13,440 bases of DNA from an uncultured Erythrobacter sp. (GTDB lineage: Bacteria; Pseudomonadota; Alphaproteobacteria; Sphingomonadales; Sphingomonadaceae): positions 1 through 13,440 of the forward strand of contig CAMYIQ010000289.1 in assembly GCA_947258465.1 (NCBI GenBank), in the 5' to 3' direction. Of this stretch, positions 1-7,039 are shown piece after piece. Numbering within the stretch: the first letter of the stretch is position 1; every line of letters begins with the position of its first letter. The position numbers and the translations under genes were made by a program. A model generated the notes under the pieces. That model was not told the origin of the DNA. It did not search any database and was given only the letters and a program-made list of their open reading frames with translations.

Positions 1-1
1 C

Positions 2-61
2 AACCGCGCCAAGGCCGATTTCGGCGAGTGGCTGGCGGGGATGGAAGCCATTCCGGCCTAA
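2..61 (+). CDS. 3' end of an unidentified protein (partial)
   Basis: The last 19 codons of a plus-strand gene that begins before the window. They read NRAKADFGEWLAGMEAIPA and end at TAA 59-61. The frame has G/C at nearly all third positions and a normal amino-acid mix, which favours it over the other two frames, although all three are open over this short stretch. Its stop overlaps the stop of the minus-strand EF-hand gene (58-60), so the two genes converge tail to tail. Too little is present to name a family. Confidence 0.5.
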   Translation, partial: NRAKADFGEWLAGMEAIPA

Positions 62-516
62 CAAGCGCAGCGACGCGTCTTCCTCCGCTTGGGCGCAGTG
101 GTTGCGAATTCACCCGGCGTGAGCTGATTGTCGCCATCGGCGTCGGCGCCCTCGAATTTGTCGACCGTCGCCACGGCCCACTCCTCGAAATCGAGAAGGT
201 TGTTGCCGTCCTTGTCGAGCTTCCGGAATCCATCGGACCGGGTCGAGAGCATTTCGGTTCGCGTTATTCGCCAGTCACGGTTGCGATCATAGCGAAAGAA
301 ACGGCGCTGTTCCCTGGTGAGCTCGGTCGCCGTTGGCGGCGCCGGGCCAACCATGTCGCCCGGGTCCGAGACCGGTATCTCGGGCAAGGGATCGGTGGTC
401 TCGATCGGTGCCGGCGGCGGCGCGCCGCGCTCGATCTGCGCCCTACCCTGCCACCAAAAGGCGCCAAGCCCGACCAGCGCGAGCGCCACCAACCCTCCGA
501 GCAATATCCGGTTCAC
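58..516 (-). CDS. Membrane-anchored or secreted EF-hand protein with three calcium-binding loops
   Basis: A 152-residue protein. Residues 4-22 form one hydrophobic segment after a short MNR start, either an uncleaved anchor or a signal peptide. A Pro-rich linker (about 32-62) follows. Three canonical 12-residue EF-hand loops come next: 77-88 (DRNRDWRITRTE), 101-112 (DKDGNNLLDFEE) and 125-136 (DADGDNQLTPGE), each with Asp at position 1 and Glu at position 12. The tail is basic and ends in CAC. The protein should bind Ca2+ in the periplasm; its partner is unknown. The start is GTG at 516-514; the nearby upstream ATG is out of frame and stops at once. It lies 33 nt after the phytoene-synthase-like gene in the same direction, so it may be the last gene of the pdh transcript. 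Confidence 0.82.
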   Translation of the reverse strand: MNRILLGGLVALALVGLGAFWWQGRAQIERGAPPPAPIETTDPLPEIPVSDPGDMVGPAPPTATELTREQRRFFRYDRNRDWRITRTEMLSTRSDGFRKLDKDGNNLLDFEEWAVATVDKFEGADADGDNQLTPGEFATTAPKRRKTRRCAC

Positions 517-549
517 CGGTCCATTCCCCTATTCCCGCAGGAGCTTAGA

Positions 550-1227
550 CTAACGTCCGAACAGGCCCAACCGCAAGGCCACCAACGGGCTAAACCGATC
601 GCCGAGCATTTCCCGACCGCCCGAACGCAGCGAGCGTCGGGCAAGGCCGCCAATCACCGCAAGCGGGCGCAACGCACCGGGCAGTTTCGGAACCGGTTCG
701 GCGAGCTGGCGTCCGTGGTCGAGCGCCCATGCCCGTTCGGTATCCTCCTGCGCGTGAACGGTCAGGTTGGCGAAGGCCCATAGCTTCCCGGCGCGCGCAG
801 CCTCTGACCGGGCCGAAGGTTCGCCGACGCGTTCCGCAAGTTCGACGCATAACATCTCCCGCCCGCCGACGAAGCGAGCCATCCCGGTCTCGTCGAGAGG
901 CCGCGTCGCAAGCAGAGCCTCCCACCCGTCGACAAGCGCCAGGAGCGAGGCTTCGGCCCCCTCCCAGGTCCGGCCGATCAGGTCGAGGAGGATGTCGCCG
1001 CGCGGCCGCGCCGCAACGGACCGGCCGAACTGGTCGCGCCACCAGGCGAGCCGCATCTGGCCGAGCAAGGGTTCGCTCGCCCCGAGCGTCATCCGCCCGG
1101 CGCGCCCGTCGAGCGCGAAGGCGGCCAGCCACAGATCGGGATTGTCACGAACGCTTGCAAAGGCAAGGCGGGAGACTTCCGGACATTCCTCCAGCAGGCT
1201 GCTTGCGCCGTTTTCTCCGTCCTTCAC
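550..1227 (-). CDS. Squalene/phytoene synthase-family protein, short and probably non-catalytic
   Basis: A 225-residue protein. Residues 51-67 (SEPLLGQMRLAWWRDQF) match the signature of the squalene/phytoene synthase fold as it occurs in the NDUFAF6-like branch. True synthases are nearer 280-350 residues and carry two Asp-rich DxxxD motifs for Mg-diphosphate; I cannot find either here, so prenyl-transfer activity is doubtful. Family assignment rests on the signature block and overall helical composition. The start is GTG 1227-1225, one base after the pdhB stop (TGA 1231-1229), so translation is probably coupled to pdhB. NDUFAF6 relatives act in complex I assembly in mitochondria; a similar role here would be pure inference. 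Confidence 0.68.
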   Translation of the reverse strand: MKDGENGASSLLEECPEVSRLAFASVRDNPDLWLAAFALDGRAGRMTLGASEPLLGQMRLAWWRDQFGRSVAARPRGDILLDLIGRTWEGAEASLLALVDGWEALLATRPLDETGMARFVGGREMLCVELAERVGEPSARSEAARAGKLWAFANLTVHAQEDTERAWALDHGRQLAEPVPKLPGALRPLAVIGGLARRSLRSGGREMLGDRFSPLVALRLGLFGR

Positions 1228-1228
1228 G

Positions 1229-2614
1229 TCAGTCGCGATAGCAGACCTTCTTTGCCGCCTTCACGATGCGCGGCGTGTCGATCAGCGCGAGCTTTTCCAG
1301 ATTGGCGGCATAGGGCAACGGCACATCCTCGTCGCACACCCGAAGAACCGGCGCGTCGAGATGGTCGAAACCATCCTCCATGCAAATGGCCATGACCTCG
1401 GCCGCGATCGAGCAGGTCGGCCAGCCTTCTTCGGCGATGACGAGGCGATTGGTCTTGGCAAGCGAGGTGAGGATCGCGTCCCTGTCGAGCGGGCGCAGCG
1501 TGCGCAAATCGATGACTTCGGCATCGATCCCCTCCCCCGCCAGTTCCTCGGCGGCTTCGAGCGCAAGGCCGACGGCAATCGAATAGGCGGCTATGGTGAC
1601 GTCCGAACCTTCGCGCATGACCCGCGCCTTGCCGATCGGCAAGACGTAATCGTCGACATCGGGGACGTCGAAGCTACGGCCGTAGACCAGCTCGTTCTCG
1701 AGGAAGACCACCGGGTCTTCGCAGCGGATCGCGGCCTTCATCAAGCCTTTGGCATCGGCTGCGTCGTAAGGCGCGATGACGATCAGGCCGGGGACGCTGG
1801 CGTACCATGGGCCGTAATTCTGGCTGTGCTGCGCGCCGACGCGGCTCGCCGCGCCGTTCGGACCGCGGAAGACCACCGGGCAGCGCATCTGGCCGCCCGA
1901 CATGTAATTGGTCTTGGCCGCCGAATTGATGATGTGATCGATCGCCTGCATGGCGAAATTGAAGGTCATGAACTCGACGATGGGGCGCAGGCCGCCCATT
2001 GCCGCGCCCGTGCCGATGCCGGCAAAGCCGTATTCGGTGATCGGCGTGTCGATGACGCGCTTGGGGCCGAACTCGTCGAGCAAGCCCTGGGTCACCTTGT
2101 AGGCGCCCTGATATTCGGCGACTTCCTCACCCATCACGAAGACGCGTTCGTCCTGGCGCATTTCCTCGGCCATGCCGTCGCGCAGGGCCTCGCGCACAGT
2201 GGTGGAAACGAAGGAAGTGCCTTCGGGGACCTCGGGGTCTTTCACATCGACCTTGCGCGCGGGCTTGGTGATCTCGGCTTCGCTCGGTTCACGCCCGACA
2301 TCCTTGCCTTCCCCCGGAACATCGTCGACCGGAGCGCTTTCGGCAGGTGCTTCGACGTCGGAAACCTCCTCGCCGTCCTCCGCCAGCATGGCGATGACCG
2401 TGCCGACCTTCACCCCTTCGGTGCCTTCCTCGACCAATATCTTGCCGAGCGTGCCTTCATCGACCGCCTCGAACTCCATTGTCGCCTTATCGGTTTCGAT
2501 CTCGGCGATGATGTCGCCGGCGACGATCTCGTCACCTTCGGACTTTAGCCACTTGGCAAGCGTGCCCTCCTCCATGGTGGGCGACAGGGCGGGCATCTTC
2601 AATTCGATAGCCAT
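1229..2614 (-). CDS. pdhB: Pyruvate dehydrogenase E1 component subunit beta with N-terminal lipoyl domain
   Basis: A 461-residue protein. Residues 1-78 form a biotinyl/lipoyl domain with the lipoylation site in ETDKATMEF (Lys43). An acidic, Ala/Pro-rich linker (about 78-130) follows, then the transketolase-like E1-beta domain (about 132-461), including the pyrimidine-binding and C-terminal transketolase parts. With PdhA it forms the alpha2beta2 E1 that decarboxylates pyruvate on thiamine diphosphate and acetylates lipoyl groups. A lipoyl domain on E1-beta is a known feature of alphaproteobacterial PDH and explains the length against about 330 residues for plain E1-beta. ATG 2614-2612 lies 3 nt after the pdhA stop, with a GGGGAG ribosome site inside the last pdhA codons. 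The phytoene-synthase-like gene follows after 1 nt. Confidence 0.97.
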   Translation of the reverse strand: MAIELKMPALSPTMEEGTLAKWLKSEGDEIVAGDIIAEIETDKATMEFEAVDEGTLGKILVEEGTEGVKVGTVIAMLAEDGEEVSDVEAPAESAPVDDVPGEGKDVGREPSEAEITKPARKVDVKDPEVPEGTSFVSTTVREALRDGMAEEMRQDERVFVMGEEVAEYQGAYKVTQGLLDEFGPKRVIDTPITEYGFAGIGTGAAMGGLRPIVEFMTFNFAMQAIDHIINSAAKTNYMSGGQMRCPVVFRGPNGAASRVGAQHSQNYGPWYASVPGLIVIAPYDAADAKGLMKAAIRCEDPVVFLENELVYGRSFDVPDVDDYVLPIGKARVMREGSDVTIAAYSIAVGLALEAAEELAGEGIDAEVIDLRTLRPLDRDAILTSLAKTNRLVIAEEGWPTCSIAAEVMAICMEDGFDHLDAPVLRVCDEDVPLPYAANLEKLALIDTPRIVKAAKKVCYRD

Positions 2615-2617
2615 GGC

Positions 2618-3694
2618 TCAGTACTCCCCCACCAGAACATCGGTGTAGAGTTCGGACGCATCGGGCTCGGGAGAATTCTCGGCGAAGTCTGCGGCTTCGG
2701 TCACGGTCTTGCGGATATCCTTGTCGATCGCCTTGAGTTCGTCCTCGGTCGAGCCGTTCTCGAGGAGCACTTTCTTCAACCCTTCGATCGGGTCCTTGTG
2801 TTCGCGCACATCCTGCACTTCCTCGCGGGTGCGATATTTGGCCGGGTCGGACATGGAATGGCCGCGATAGCGGTAGGTGTTGCACTCCATGAGCACAGGC
2901 CCCTTGCCCTCGCGCACATGCTTGAAAGCGATTTCGGCCGCCTGACGCACTTCGAGAACATCCATCCCGTTCACATCCATGCCCGGGATGCGGAACGCGG
3001 TGCCCCGGCGATAGAATTCGGTTTCGGCGCTCGATCGGGCCGTGCTCGTGCCCATGGCGTACTGATTGTTCTCGACCACGAACACGATCGGCAGGTTCCA
3101 CAGGCTGGCCATGTTGAAGGTCTCGTAGACCTGGCCCTGATTGGCCGCGCCGTCACCGAAATAGGCCAGGCAAAAGCCACCATCGTCGTTATATTGGTGC
3201 GCGAGCGCGAGGCCGCCTCCAAGCGCCACCTGCGCGCCGACGATCCCGTGCCCGCCATAGAATTTATGCTCGGTCGAGAACATGTGCATGGACCCGCCCT
3301 TGCCTTTGGAGATCCCCGCTTCGCGTCCGGTAAGTTCGGCCATGATGACCTTGGGATCGATGCCATAGGCAAGCATATGGCCATGGTCGCGATAGCCGGT
3401 GATAACGCTGTCCTTGTCCCCGTCGAGCGCCGACTGGAGTCCGATGGCGACAGCTTCCTGGCCGATATAGAGGTGGCAGAACCCGCCAATCAGGCCGAGG
3501 CCGTAAAGCTGTCCCGCCCGTTCCTCGAACCGTCTGATGAGCAGCATCTGCTCGTAAAAATGAAGCATCTGCTCCTGGGTCGCGTCATACCGCTTCTTCT
3601 TCTCCAATGCGTCTTGCAGCGAATGGAGAACGAAGTCGGTATCTTCAGCAGGCGACTGAGCGGGCTTTTTCTTGCTCCGAGGGGCTTTGGCCAA
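2618..3694 (-). CDS. pdhA: Pyruvate dehydrogenase E1 component subunit alpha
   Basis: A 358-residue E1-alpha of normal length. The thiamine-diphosphate motif is visible: GDG at 180-182 followed by ENNQ at 208-211. The YRYRGHSMSDP loop (274-284) corresponds to the E1-alpha loop phosphorylated in mitochondrial enzymes. The Lys-rich N-terminus (SKKKPAQ) is a flexible extension. The start is TTG 3694-3692, about 8 nt after an AAGGA ribosome site; no in-frame ATG occurs before residue 43, which would cut into the conserved domain, so TTG is preferred. It is followed at 3 nt by pdhB. The E2 (pdhC) and E3 genes are not in this window. Confidence 0.96.
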   Translation of the reverse strand: MAKAPRSKKKPAQSPAEDTDFVLHSLQDALEKKKRYDATQEQMLHFYEQMLLIRRFEERAGQLYGLGLIGGFCHLYIGQEAVAIGLQSALDGDKDSVITGYRDHGHMLAYGIDPKVIMAELTGREAGISKGKGGSMHMFSTEHKFYGGHGIVGAQVALGGGLALAHQYNDDGGFCLAYFGDGAANQGQVYETFNMASLWNLPIVFVVENNQYAMGTSTARSSAETEFYRRGTAFRIPGMDVNGMDVLEVRQAAEIAFKHVREGKGPVLMECNTYRYRGHSMSDPAKYRTREEVQDVREHKDPIEGLKKVLLENGSTEDELKAIDKDIRKTVTEAADFAENSPEPDASELYTDVLVGEY

Positions 3695-3735
3695 GACTTT
3701 TGTCCTTGTACTTCCGGGGAGGAATATCGGTTGAG

Positions 3736-3765
3736 CCTATAGGCACAGGCGAAGGCCTCGCGCAA
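3736..3765 (-). promoter_or_regulatory. Candidate sigma-70-type promoter of the pdhA-pdhB operon
   Basis: On the minus strand TTGCGC (3765-3760) is separated by 18 nt from TATAGG (3741-3736). A start near 3729 would give a leader of about 35 nt before the TTG codon of pdhA. The -35 half matches only TTG and the spacing is at the long end, so this is a weak call; read-through from the divIC-like gene is an alternative. Confidence 0.33.
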
Positions 3766-3820
3766 CGGCAGAGCGTGCGTGCATACGAAAACCCTTACGG
3801 AAAGCGAAGGTTTCGCCCCG

Positions 3821-4135
3821 TCAATCCTCGAGCTTGATCACCACTTCATCGGGGTGGACGACATTGAGCTGGCTGCGCAGCAACTCGCCCACCATGTCCG
3901 GATCGGCATGATCGGGATGCAGCAAGGCAACACGGTTTTCCAGCGCTTCACGCTCTGCCTCGAGCTGCGCGAGTTGCGCCTCGCGCTGGTCGAGCAAGCG
4001 CAAATTCTCGCTCCAGGCGAGCAATCCAGAAGGACCCGCGATCGCCAACCCTCCCATCACGAGCAATGCTGCCAAGGCAGCATGCTGCATGGCCTTCGCC
4101 CGTTGAATCATCGCCATGGAATGTGTCCGCCGCAT
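3821..4135 (-). CDS. FtsB/DivIC-family septum formation initiator
   Basis: A 104-residue bitopic protein: a short basic cytoplasmic N-terminus, one transmembrane helix (about 18-40), then a heptad-like coiled coil rich in Leu/Glu/Arg (about 43-72, ending in LENRVALLHP) and a small C-terminal part. This is the layout of FtsB/DivIC proteins, which join FtsL and FtsQ in the divisome. The position just upstream of pdhA is common in alphaproteobacteria. The first ATG (4135-4133) has no obvious ribosome site; ATG at 4117-4115 or 4111-4109 would remove six or eight residues and are plausible alternatives. It is separated from pdhA by 126 nt with only a weak 5-bp hairpin (3804-3816). Confidence 0.85.
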   Translation of the reverse strand: MRRTHSMAMIQRAKAMQHAALAALLVMGGLAIAGPSGLLAWSENLRLLDQREAQLAQLEAEREALENRVALLHPDHADPDMVGELLRSQLNVVHPDEVVIKLED

Positions 4136-4141
4136 GGATAC

Positions 4142-4181
4142 AGAGAATCACAGTTAACCCCCTCACGCAAGGCAATTCTCT
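4142..4181. repeat. 7-bp inverted repeat in the divIC/hppD divergent region
   Basis: AGAGAAT (4142-4148) and ATTCTCT (4175-4181) are perfect inverted copies whose centres are 33 bp apart, about three helical turns. The hexamer palindrome GTTAAC (4153-4158) lies between them. The repeat starts 7 bp upstream of the first divIC start codon. It could be an operator or chance; no protein can be assigned. Confidence 0.3.
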
Positions 4182-4239
4182 CGCGCCGAACCGCTTTGGC
4201 TGGAGCAAAGCCCGGCACCGGCATGTCCGGCCCGCTTTC

Positions 4240-4268
4240 TTGACAGGATACGGTTGCAGGTGTAACTA
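4240..4268 (+). promoter_or_regulatory. Candidate hppD promoter
   Basis: A perfect -35 box TTGACA (4240-4245) is followed after 17 nt by TAACTA (4263-4268), a poor -10 box. The predicted start is near 4275, about 33 nt before the hppD ATG. An 8-bp palindrome AACTAGTT (4264-4271) and a GTTTC/GAAAC inverted repeat (4269-4273/4278-4282) overlap the -10 and start region, where a repressor could sit. A consensus -35 with a weak -10 suggests regulated expression, but this is inference. Confidence 0.45.
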
Positions 4269-4307
4269 GTTTCTCCTGAAACCAAATCACGTGACCAGAG
4301 GACTGAA

Positions 4308-5429
4308 ATGCCCGATCTCTTCGAAAACCCCATCGGCCTCGACGGCTTCGAATTCGTGGAATTCTGCGCTCCCGAAAAGGGCGTGATCGAACCGGTATTC
4401 AAGGCCATGGGTTTCACGCATGTCGCCTCGCACCGGTCGAAGGATGTGCATCTCTGGCGTCAGGGCCAGATCAATCTAATCCTGAATTACGAACCGAAAA
4501 GCGCAGCATGGTTTTTCGCCCGCGAGCACGGCCCCTCGGCCTGCGGCATGGGCTTCAGGGTCCGCGATGCGAAGAGCGCCTATGCCGAGCTGCTCGAGCG
4601 CGGGGCCGAGCCGGTGGCGGTCGACACCGGGGCGATGGAACTGCGCATTCCCGCCATTCGCGGGATTGGCGGCGCGATCGTCTATCTGATCGATCGCTAC
4701 GCCGATGAGGAAGGCGAAGGCCTGTCGATCTACGACATCGATTTCGAATATCTCGACGGCGTGGGAAAATGGCCGGTCGGCGCAGGTTTCAACGTGATCG
4801 ATCACCTGACCCACAACGTCTATAATGGTCGCATGAAATATTGGGCGGACTATTACGAGACGCTGTTCAACTTCCGCGAAATCCGCTTCTTCGACATCAA
4901 GGGCGAATATACCGGCCTGACCTCGAAGGCGCTCACCGCGCCGGATGGCAAGATTCGCATCCCGCTCAATGAAGAAGGCGAAGGCGGCAAGGGCCAGATC
5001 GAGGAGTTTCTGCGCGAATTCAATGGTGAAGGCATCCAGCACATCGCGCTGATCTGCGACGATCTCGTCGAATGCTGGGATAATCTCAAGGAGCTCGGCG
5101 TCCCCTTCATGACCGCTCCGCCCGAGACCTATTACGAAATGCTGTCCGAACGTCTTCCGGGCCATGGCGAGGACGAAAACGAGCTCAAGGCGCGCGGCAT
5201 CCTGCTCGATGGCACCACCGAAGGCGGCAAGCCGCGTCTGCTGCTCCAGATTTTCGCCGAAGCGCAGGTCGGCCCGGTGTTCTTCGAATTCATTCAGCGC
5301 AAGGGTGACGAAGGCTTCGGCGAAGGCAATTTCAAAGCCCTGTTCGAAAGCATGGAGCGCGATCAGGTGCGCCGCGGCGTCCTCCAGGTCGAAGATGCCG
5401 AAACGGTCGAAGCGGAGCCTGCCGAATGA
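4308..5429 (+). CDS. hppD: 4-hydroxyphenylpyruvate dioxygenase
   Basis: A 373-residue enzyme that converts 4-hydroxyphenylpyruvate to homogentisate in tyrosine (and phenylalanine) breakdown; a non-haem Fe(II), cytosolic enzyme. It has two VOC-type domains: N-terminal (about 10-130) and catalytic C-terminal (about 160-350). The iron ligands are visible: His166 (in VIDHLTHN), His245 (in IQHIAL) and Glu327 (in FFEFIQR). The C-terminal stretch GFGEGNFKALFESMERDQ is the usual gating-helix region of the family. ATG 4308 follows an AGAGGA ribosome site. The last 4 nt overlap the VOC gene (ATGA). No homogentisate dioxygenase lies in the window. Confidence 0.97.
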   Translation: MPDLFENPIGLDGFEFVEFCAPEKGVIEPVFKAMGFTHVASHRSKDVHLWRQGQINLILNYEPKSAAWFFAREHGPSACGMGFRVRDAKSAYAELLERGAEPVAVDTGAMELRIPAIRGIGGAIVYLIDRYADEEGEGLSIYDIDFEYLDGVGKWPVGAGFNVIDHLTHNVYNGRMKYWADYYETLFNFREIRFFDIKGEYTGLTSKALTAPDGKIRIPLNEEGEGGKGQIEEFLREFNGEGIQHIALICDDLVECWDNLKELGVPFMTAPPETYYEMLSERLPGHGEDENELKARGILLDGTTEGGKPRLLLQIFAEAQVGPVFFEFIQRKGDEGFGEGNFKALFESMERDQVRRGVLQVEDAETVEAEPAE

Positions 5430-6007
5430 GCGACATTTCAGACCACCCCGTAAAGCTGGGCGGCGTGCATCACGCCGCTTACCGCTGCAAGGACGCGAAA
5501 GAGACCGTCGAATGGTACGGCAAGGTTCTCGGCATGGACTATACAACCGCCTTTGCCGAGGACCATGTGCCCTCTACCGGCGCATATGATCCCTACATGC
5601 ACGTCTTCCTCGATGCGGGGAACGGGAATATCCTCGCCTTCTTCGAACTGCCCAACCAGAACGACATGGGCCGCGACGAGAACACGCCAGCCTGGGTTCA
5701 GCACCTCGCATTTCGCGTGAATAGCGAGGAAGAACTGCTCGCTGCCAAGGAGCATATCGAAAGCCTCGGCATCGATGTGCTCGGCCCGACCCATCACGGC
5801 ATTTTCAAGTCGATCTACTTTTTCGACCCGAACGGCCACCGTGTGGAACTGGCCGCCGACATCGGGACCGACGAGCAATATGCCGAACTCAAGCGCGTCG
5901 CGCCGCTGATGCTCGACGAATGGAGCGAGACCAAGAAAGCGCCGCGCCATGCCGACTGGCTGCATGAGATCGCGCGCAAGGAACACGCCCAAAAAGCCAA
6001 GGGTTAA
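5426..6007 (+). CDS. VOC (glyoxalase / extradiol dioxygenase-like) family protein coupled to hppD
   Basis: A 193-residue protein with paired beta-alpha-beta-beta-beta modules (about 12-77 and 90-145) and a charged helical C-terminal extension (about 146-193). Likely metal ligands are His15 or His16 (GGVHHAAYR), Glu74 (FFELP), His93 (VQHLAFRV) and Glu141 (GHRVELAAD), which suggests an active metal enzyme. The substrate is unknown. The start ATG overlaps the hppD stop as ATGA, so the two are translationally coupled and the gene probably acts in or next to tyrosine or aromatic catabolism. It is too short to be a second HPPD. Lactoylglutathione lyase or ring-cleavage activity cannot be told apart from sequence alone. 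Confidence 0.87.
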   Translation: MSDISDHPVKLGGVHHAAYRCKDAKETVEWYGKVLGMDYTTAFAEDHVPSTGAYDPYMHVFLDAGNGNILAFFELPNQNDMGRDENTPAWVQHLAFRVNSEEELLAAKEHIESLGIDVLGPTHHGIFKSIYFFDPNGHRVELAADIGTDEQYAELKRVAPLMLDEWSETKKAPRHADWLHEIARKEHAQKAKG

Positions 6008-6026
6008 CCGGTCTGGAACTCACCCC

Positions 6027-6055
6027 CGGTTGTCCCGTTGAGTGCGGGACAACCG
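6027..6055 (+). promoter_or_regulatory. Perfect 11-bp hairpin abutting the ribosome site of the mechanosensitive channel gene
   Basis: CGGTTGTCCCG (6027-6037) and CGGGACAACCG (6045-6055) form a perfect 11-bp stem with a 7-nt loop (6038-6044). No T-run follows on either strand, so it is a poor intrinsic terminator. The 3' arm ends on the first G of the GAGGA ribosome site (6055-6059), so the folded RNA would crowd ribosome binding for the ATG at 6065. It could also protect mRNA ends between the hppD-VOC pair and the channel gene. Confidence 0.6.
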
Positions 6056-6064
6056 AGGAATTCC

Positions 6065-6991
6065 ATGCAAGCCACGCAGACAATGCCGTCCGGCGAAACC
6101 TACGACCAGACGGTCAATACCTTTTCCACATTGCAGGACCAGTTGGTCGACATGGCCGAGGGCTTCGTTCGCGCGGTGCCCGGGCTCGTCATCGCGCTGT
6201 TCATTCTCCTGCTGACCTGGATCATGGCCAAGTTCGCCGTCCGAATTGCCGACCGGCTGACCGCTGGCACCGAAATCCGCCCCAGCCTCAAGCAGTTGAT
6301 CGATACGATCGTGCGTCTCGCGATCTGGATCGTCGGGCTGATGATTGCCCTGATCGTGATTATGCCCGGCATGACGCCCGCCAGCTTGCTGGCAGGCCTG
6401 GGTATCGGCGCGGTGGCGATCGGCTTCGCGTTCCAGGACATTTTCGAGAACTTCCTCGCCGGCGTGCTCATCATGGTGCGCGAGAAAATGCGCATCGGGG
6501 ATGTGATCGAATGCGAGGGGATTACCGGCAAGGTCGAACACATCACCCTGCGCGAAACGCATGTGCGCAAGCTTTCGGGCGAACTGTCGGTCGTCCCCAA
6601 TTCGATCCTGTTCAAGAACCCGGTCGAGATCTTCACCGACAAGGAACAGCGGCGGCACGAAGTCGTCGTCGGCGTTTCCTATGACACCCAGCTCGACCAT
6701 GCCGCCGATATCATTCGCCGCGCGGTGGAGGGTCTCGACGACGTATTGGCGAGCAAAGGCGTCGATATTTTCGCGCAGGAGTTCAATTCGAGTTCGGTCG
6801 ATTTTCTTGTCCGCTGGTGGGCGGGCTCGACACCTCGTGACGGCTGGGAGAGCAAGGACAAGGTAGTGCGCGCAATCAAGGCTGCGCTGGACGATGCCGG
6901 GATCGAGATCCCCTTCCCCTATGTCACCCACACTTTCAAAGAGGCTGTGCCCGTCAGCCAATCGGGTGACACGGGTAGCAAGACGCCTTAA
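6065..6991 (+). CDS. Small-conductance mechanosensitive channel (MscS family)
   Basis: A 308-residue inner-membrane channel of about the length of E. coli MscS (286). It has transmembrane helices at about 36-58, 81-101 and 105-136; TM3 is the Gly/Ala-rich pore helix (ASLLAGLGIGAVAIGFAFQ) that runs into the amphipathic FQDIFENFLAG segment. The beta domain follows with the family motif VVPNSILF (176-183), then an alpha/beta C-terminal vestibule domain. It releases solutes on hypo-osmotic shock. ATG 6065 is chosen because GAGGA lies 5 nt upstream; the in-frame TTG at 6038 falls in the loop of a hairpin and lacks a ribosome site. It lies 57 nt downstream of the VOC gene and is probably an independent function. 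Confidence 0.94.
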   Translation: MQATQTMPSGETYDQTVNTFSTLQDQLVDMAEGFVRAVPGLVIALFILLLTWIMAKFAVRIADRLTAGTEIRPSLKQLIDTIVRLAIWIVGLMIALIVIMPGMTPASLLAGLGIGAVAIGFAFQDIFENFLAGVLIMVREKMRIGDVIECEGITGKVEHITLRETHVRKLSGELSVVPNSILFKNPVEIFTDKEQRRHEVVVGVSYDTQLDHAADIIRRAVEGLDDVLASKGVDIFAQEFNSSSVDFLVRWWAGSTPRDGWESKDKVVRAIKAALDDAGIEIPFPYVTHTFKEAVPVSQSGDTGSKTP

Positions 6992-7002
6992 GGTTTCGAA
7001 TC

Positions 7003-7039
7003 GAGACCGGGTTGCACGGTCTCCTGGAAGGAGAGACCG
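7003..7039 (+). promoter_or_regulatory. Candidate translational switch before the dehalogenase start codon
   Basis: CGGTCTC (7017-7023) can pair with either of two identical GAGACCG copies, at 7003-7009 or at 7033-7039. The first pairing is a perfect 7-bp hairpin with a 7-nt loop and leaves the ribosome site AAGGAG (7028-7033) free. The second, extended by CTCCT (7021-7025) with AGGAG (7029-7033), is a 9-bp stem with a 2-nt bulge and 3-nt loop that buries the ribosome site and ends right at the ATG (7040). The two folds exclude each other. The pairing is seen directly; a regulatory role is inferred. Confidence 0.45.

Noticed and set aside
767..2548. A 593-codon open frame on the plus strand opposite pdhB
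   Set aside because: Antisense to pdhB and its neighbour, low-complexity RDDA/GHR-type composition and no ribosome site.
3804..3816. GCGAA/TTCGC hairpin after the divIC-like gene as a terminator
   Set aside because: Only a 5-bp stem with three T residues after it; too weak to call as a terminator.
4476..5546. A 356-codon minus-strand open frame opposite hppD
   Set aside because: Mirror of hppD codons; no domain recognised and no promoter or ribosome site.
6038..6064. TTG 6038 as the start of the channel gene
   Set aside because: It lies in the hairpin loop without a ribosome site; ATG 6065 has GAGGA at good spacing.
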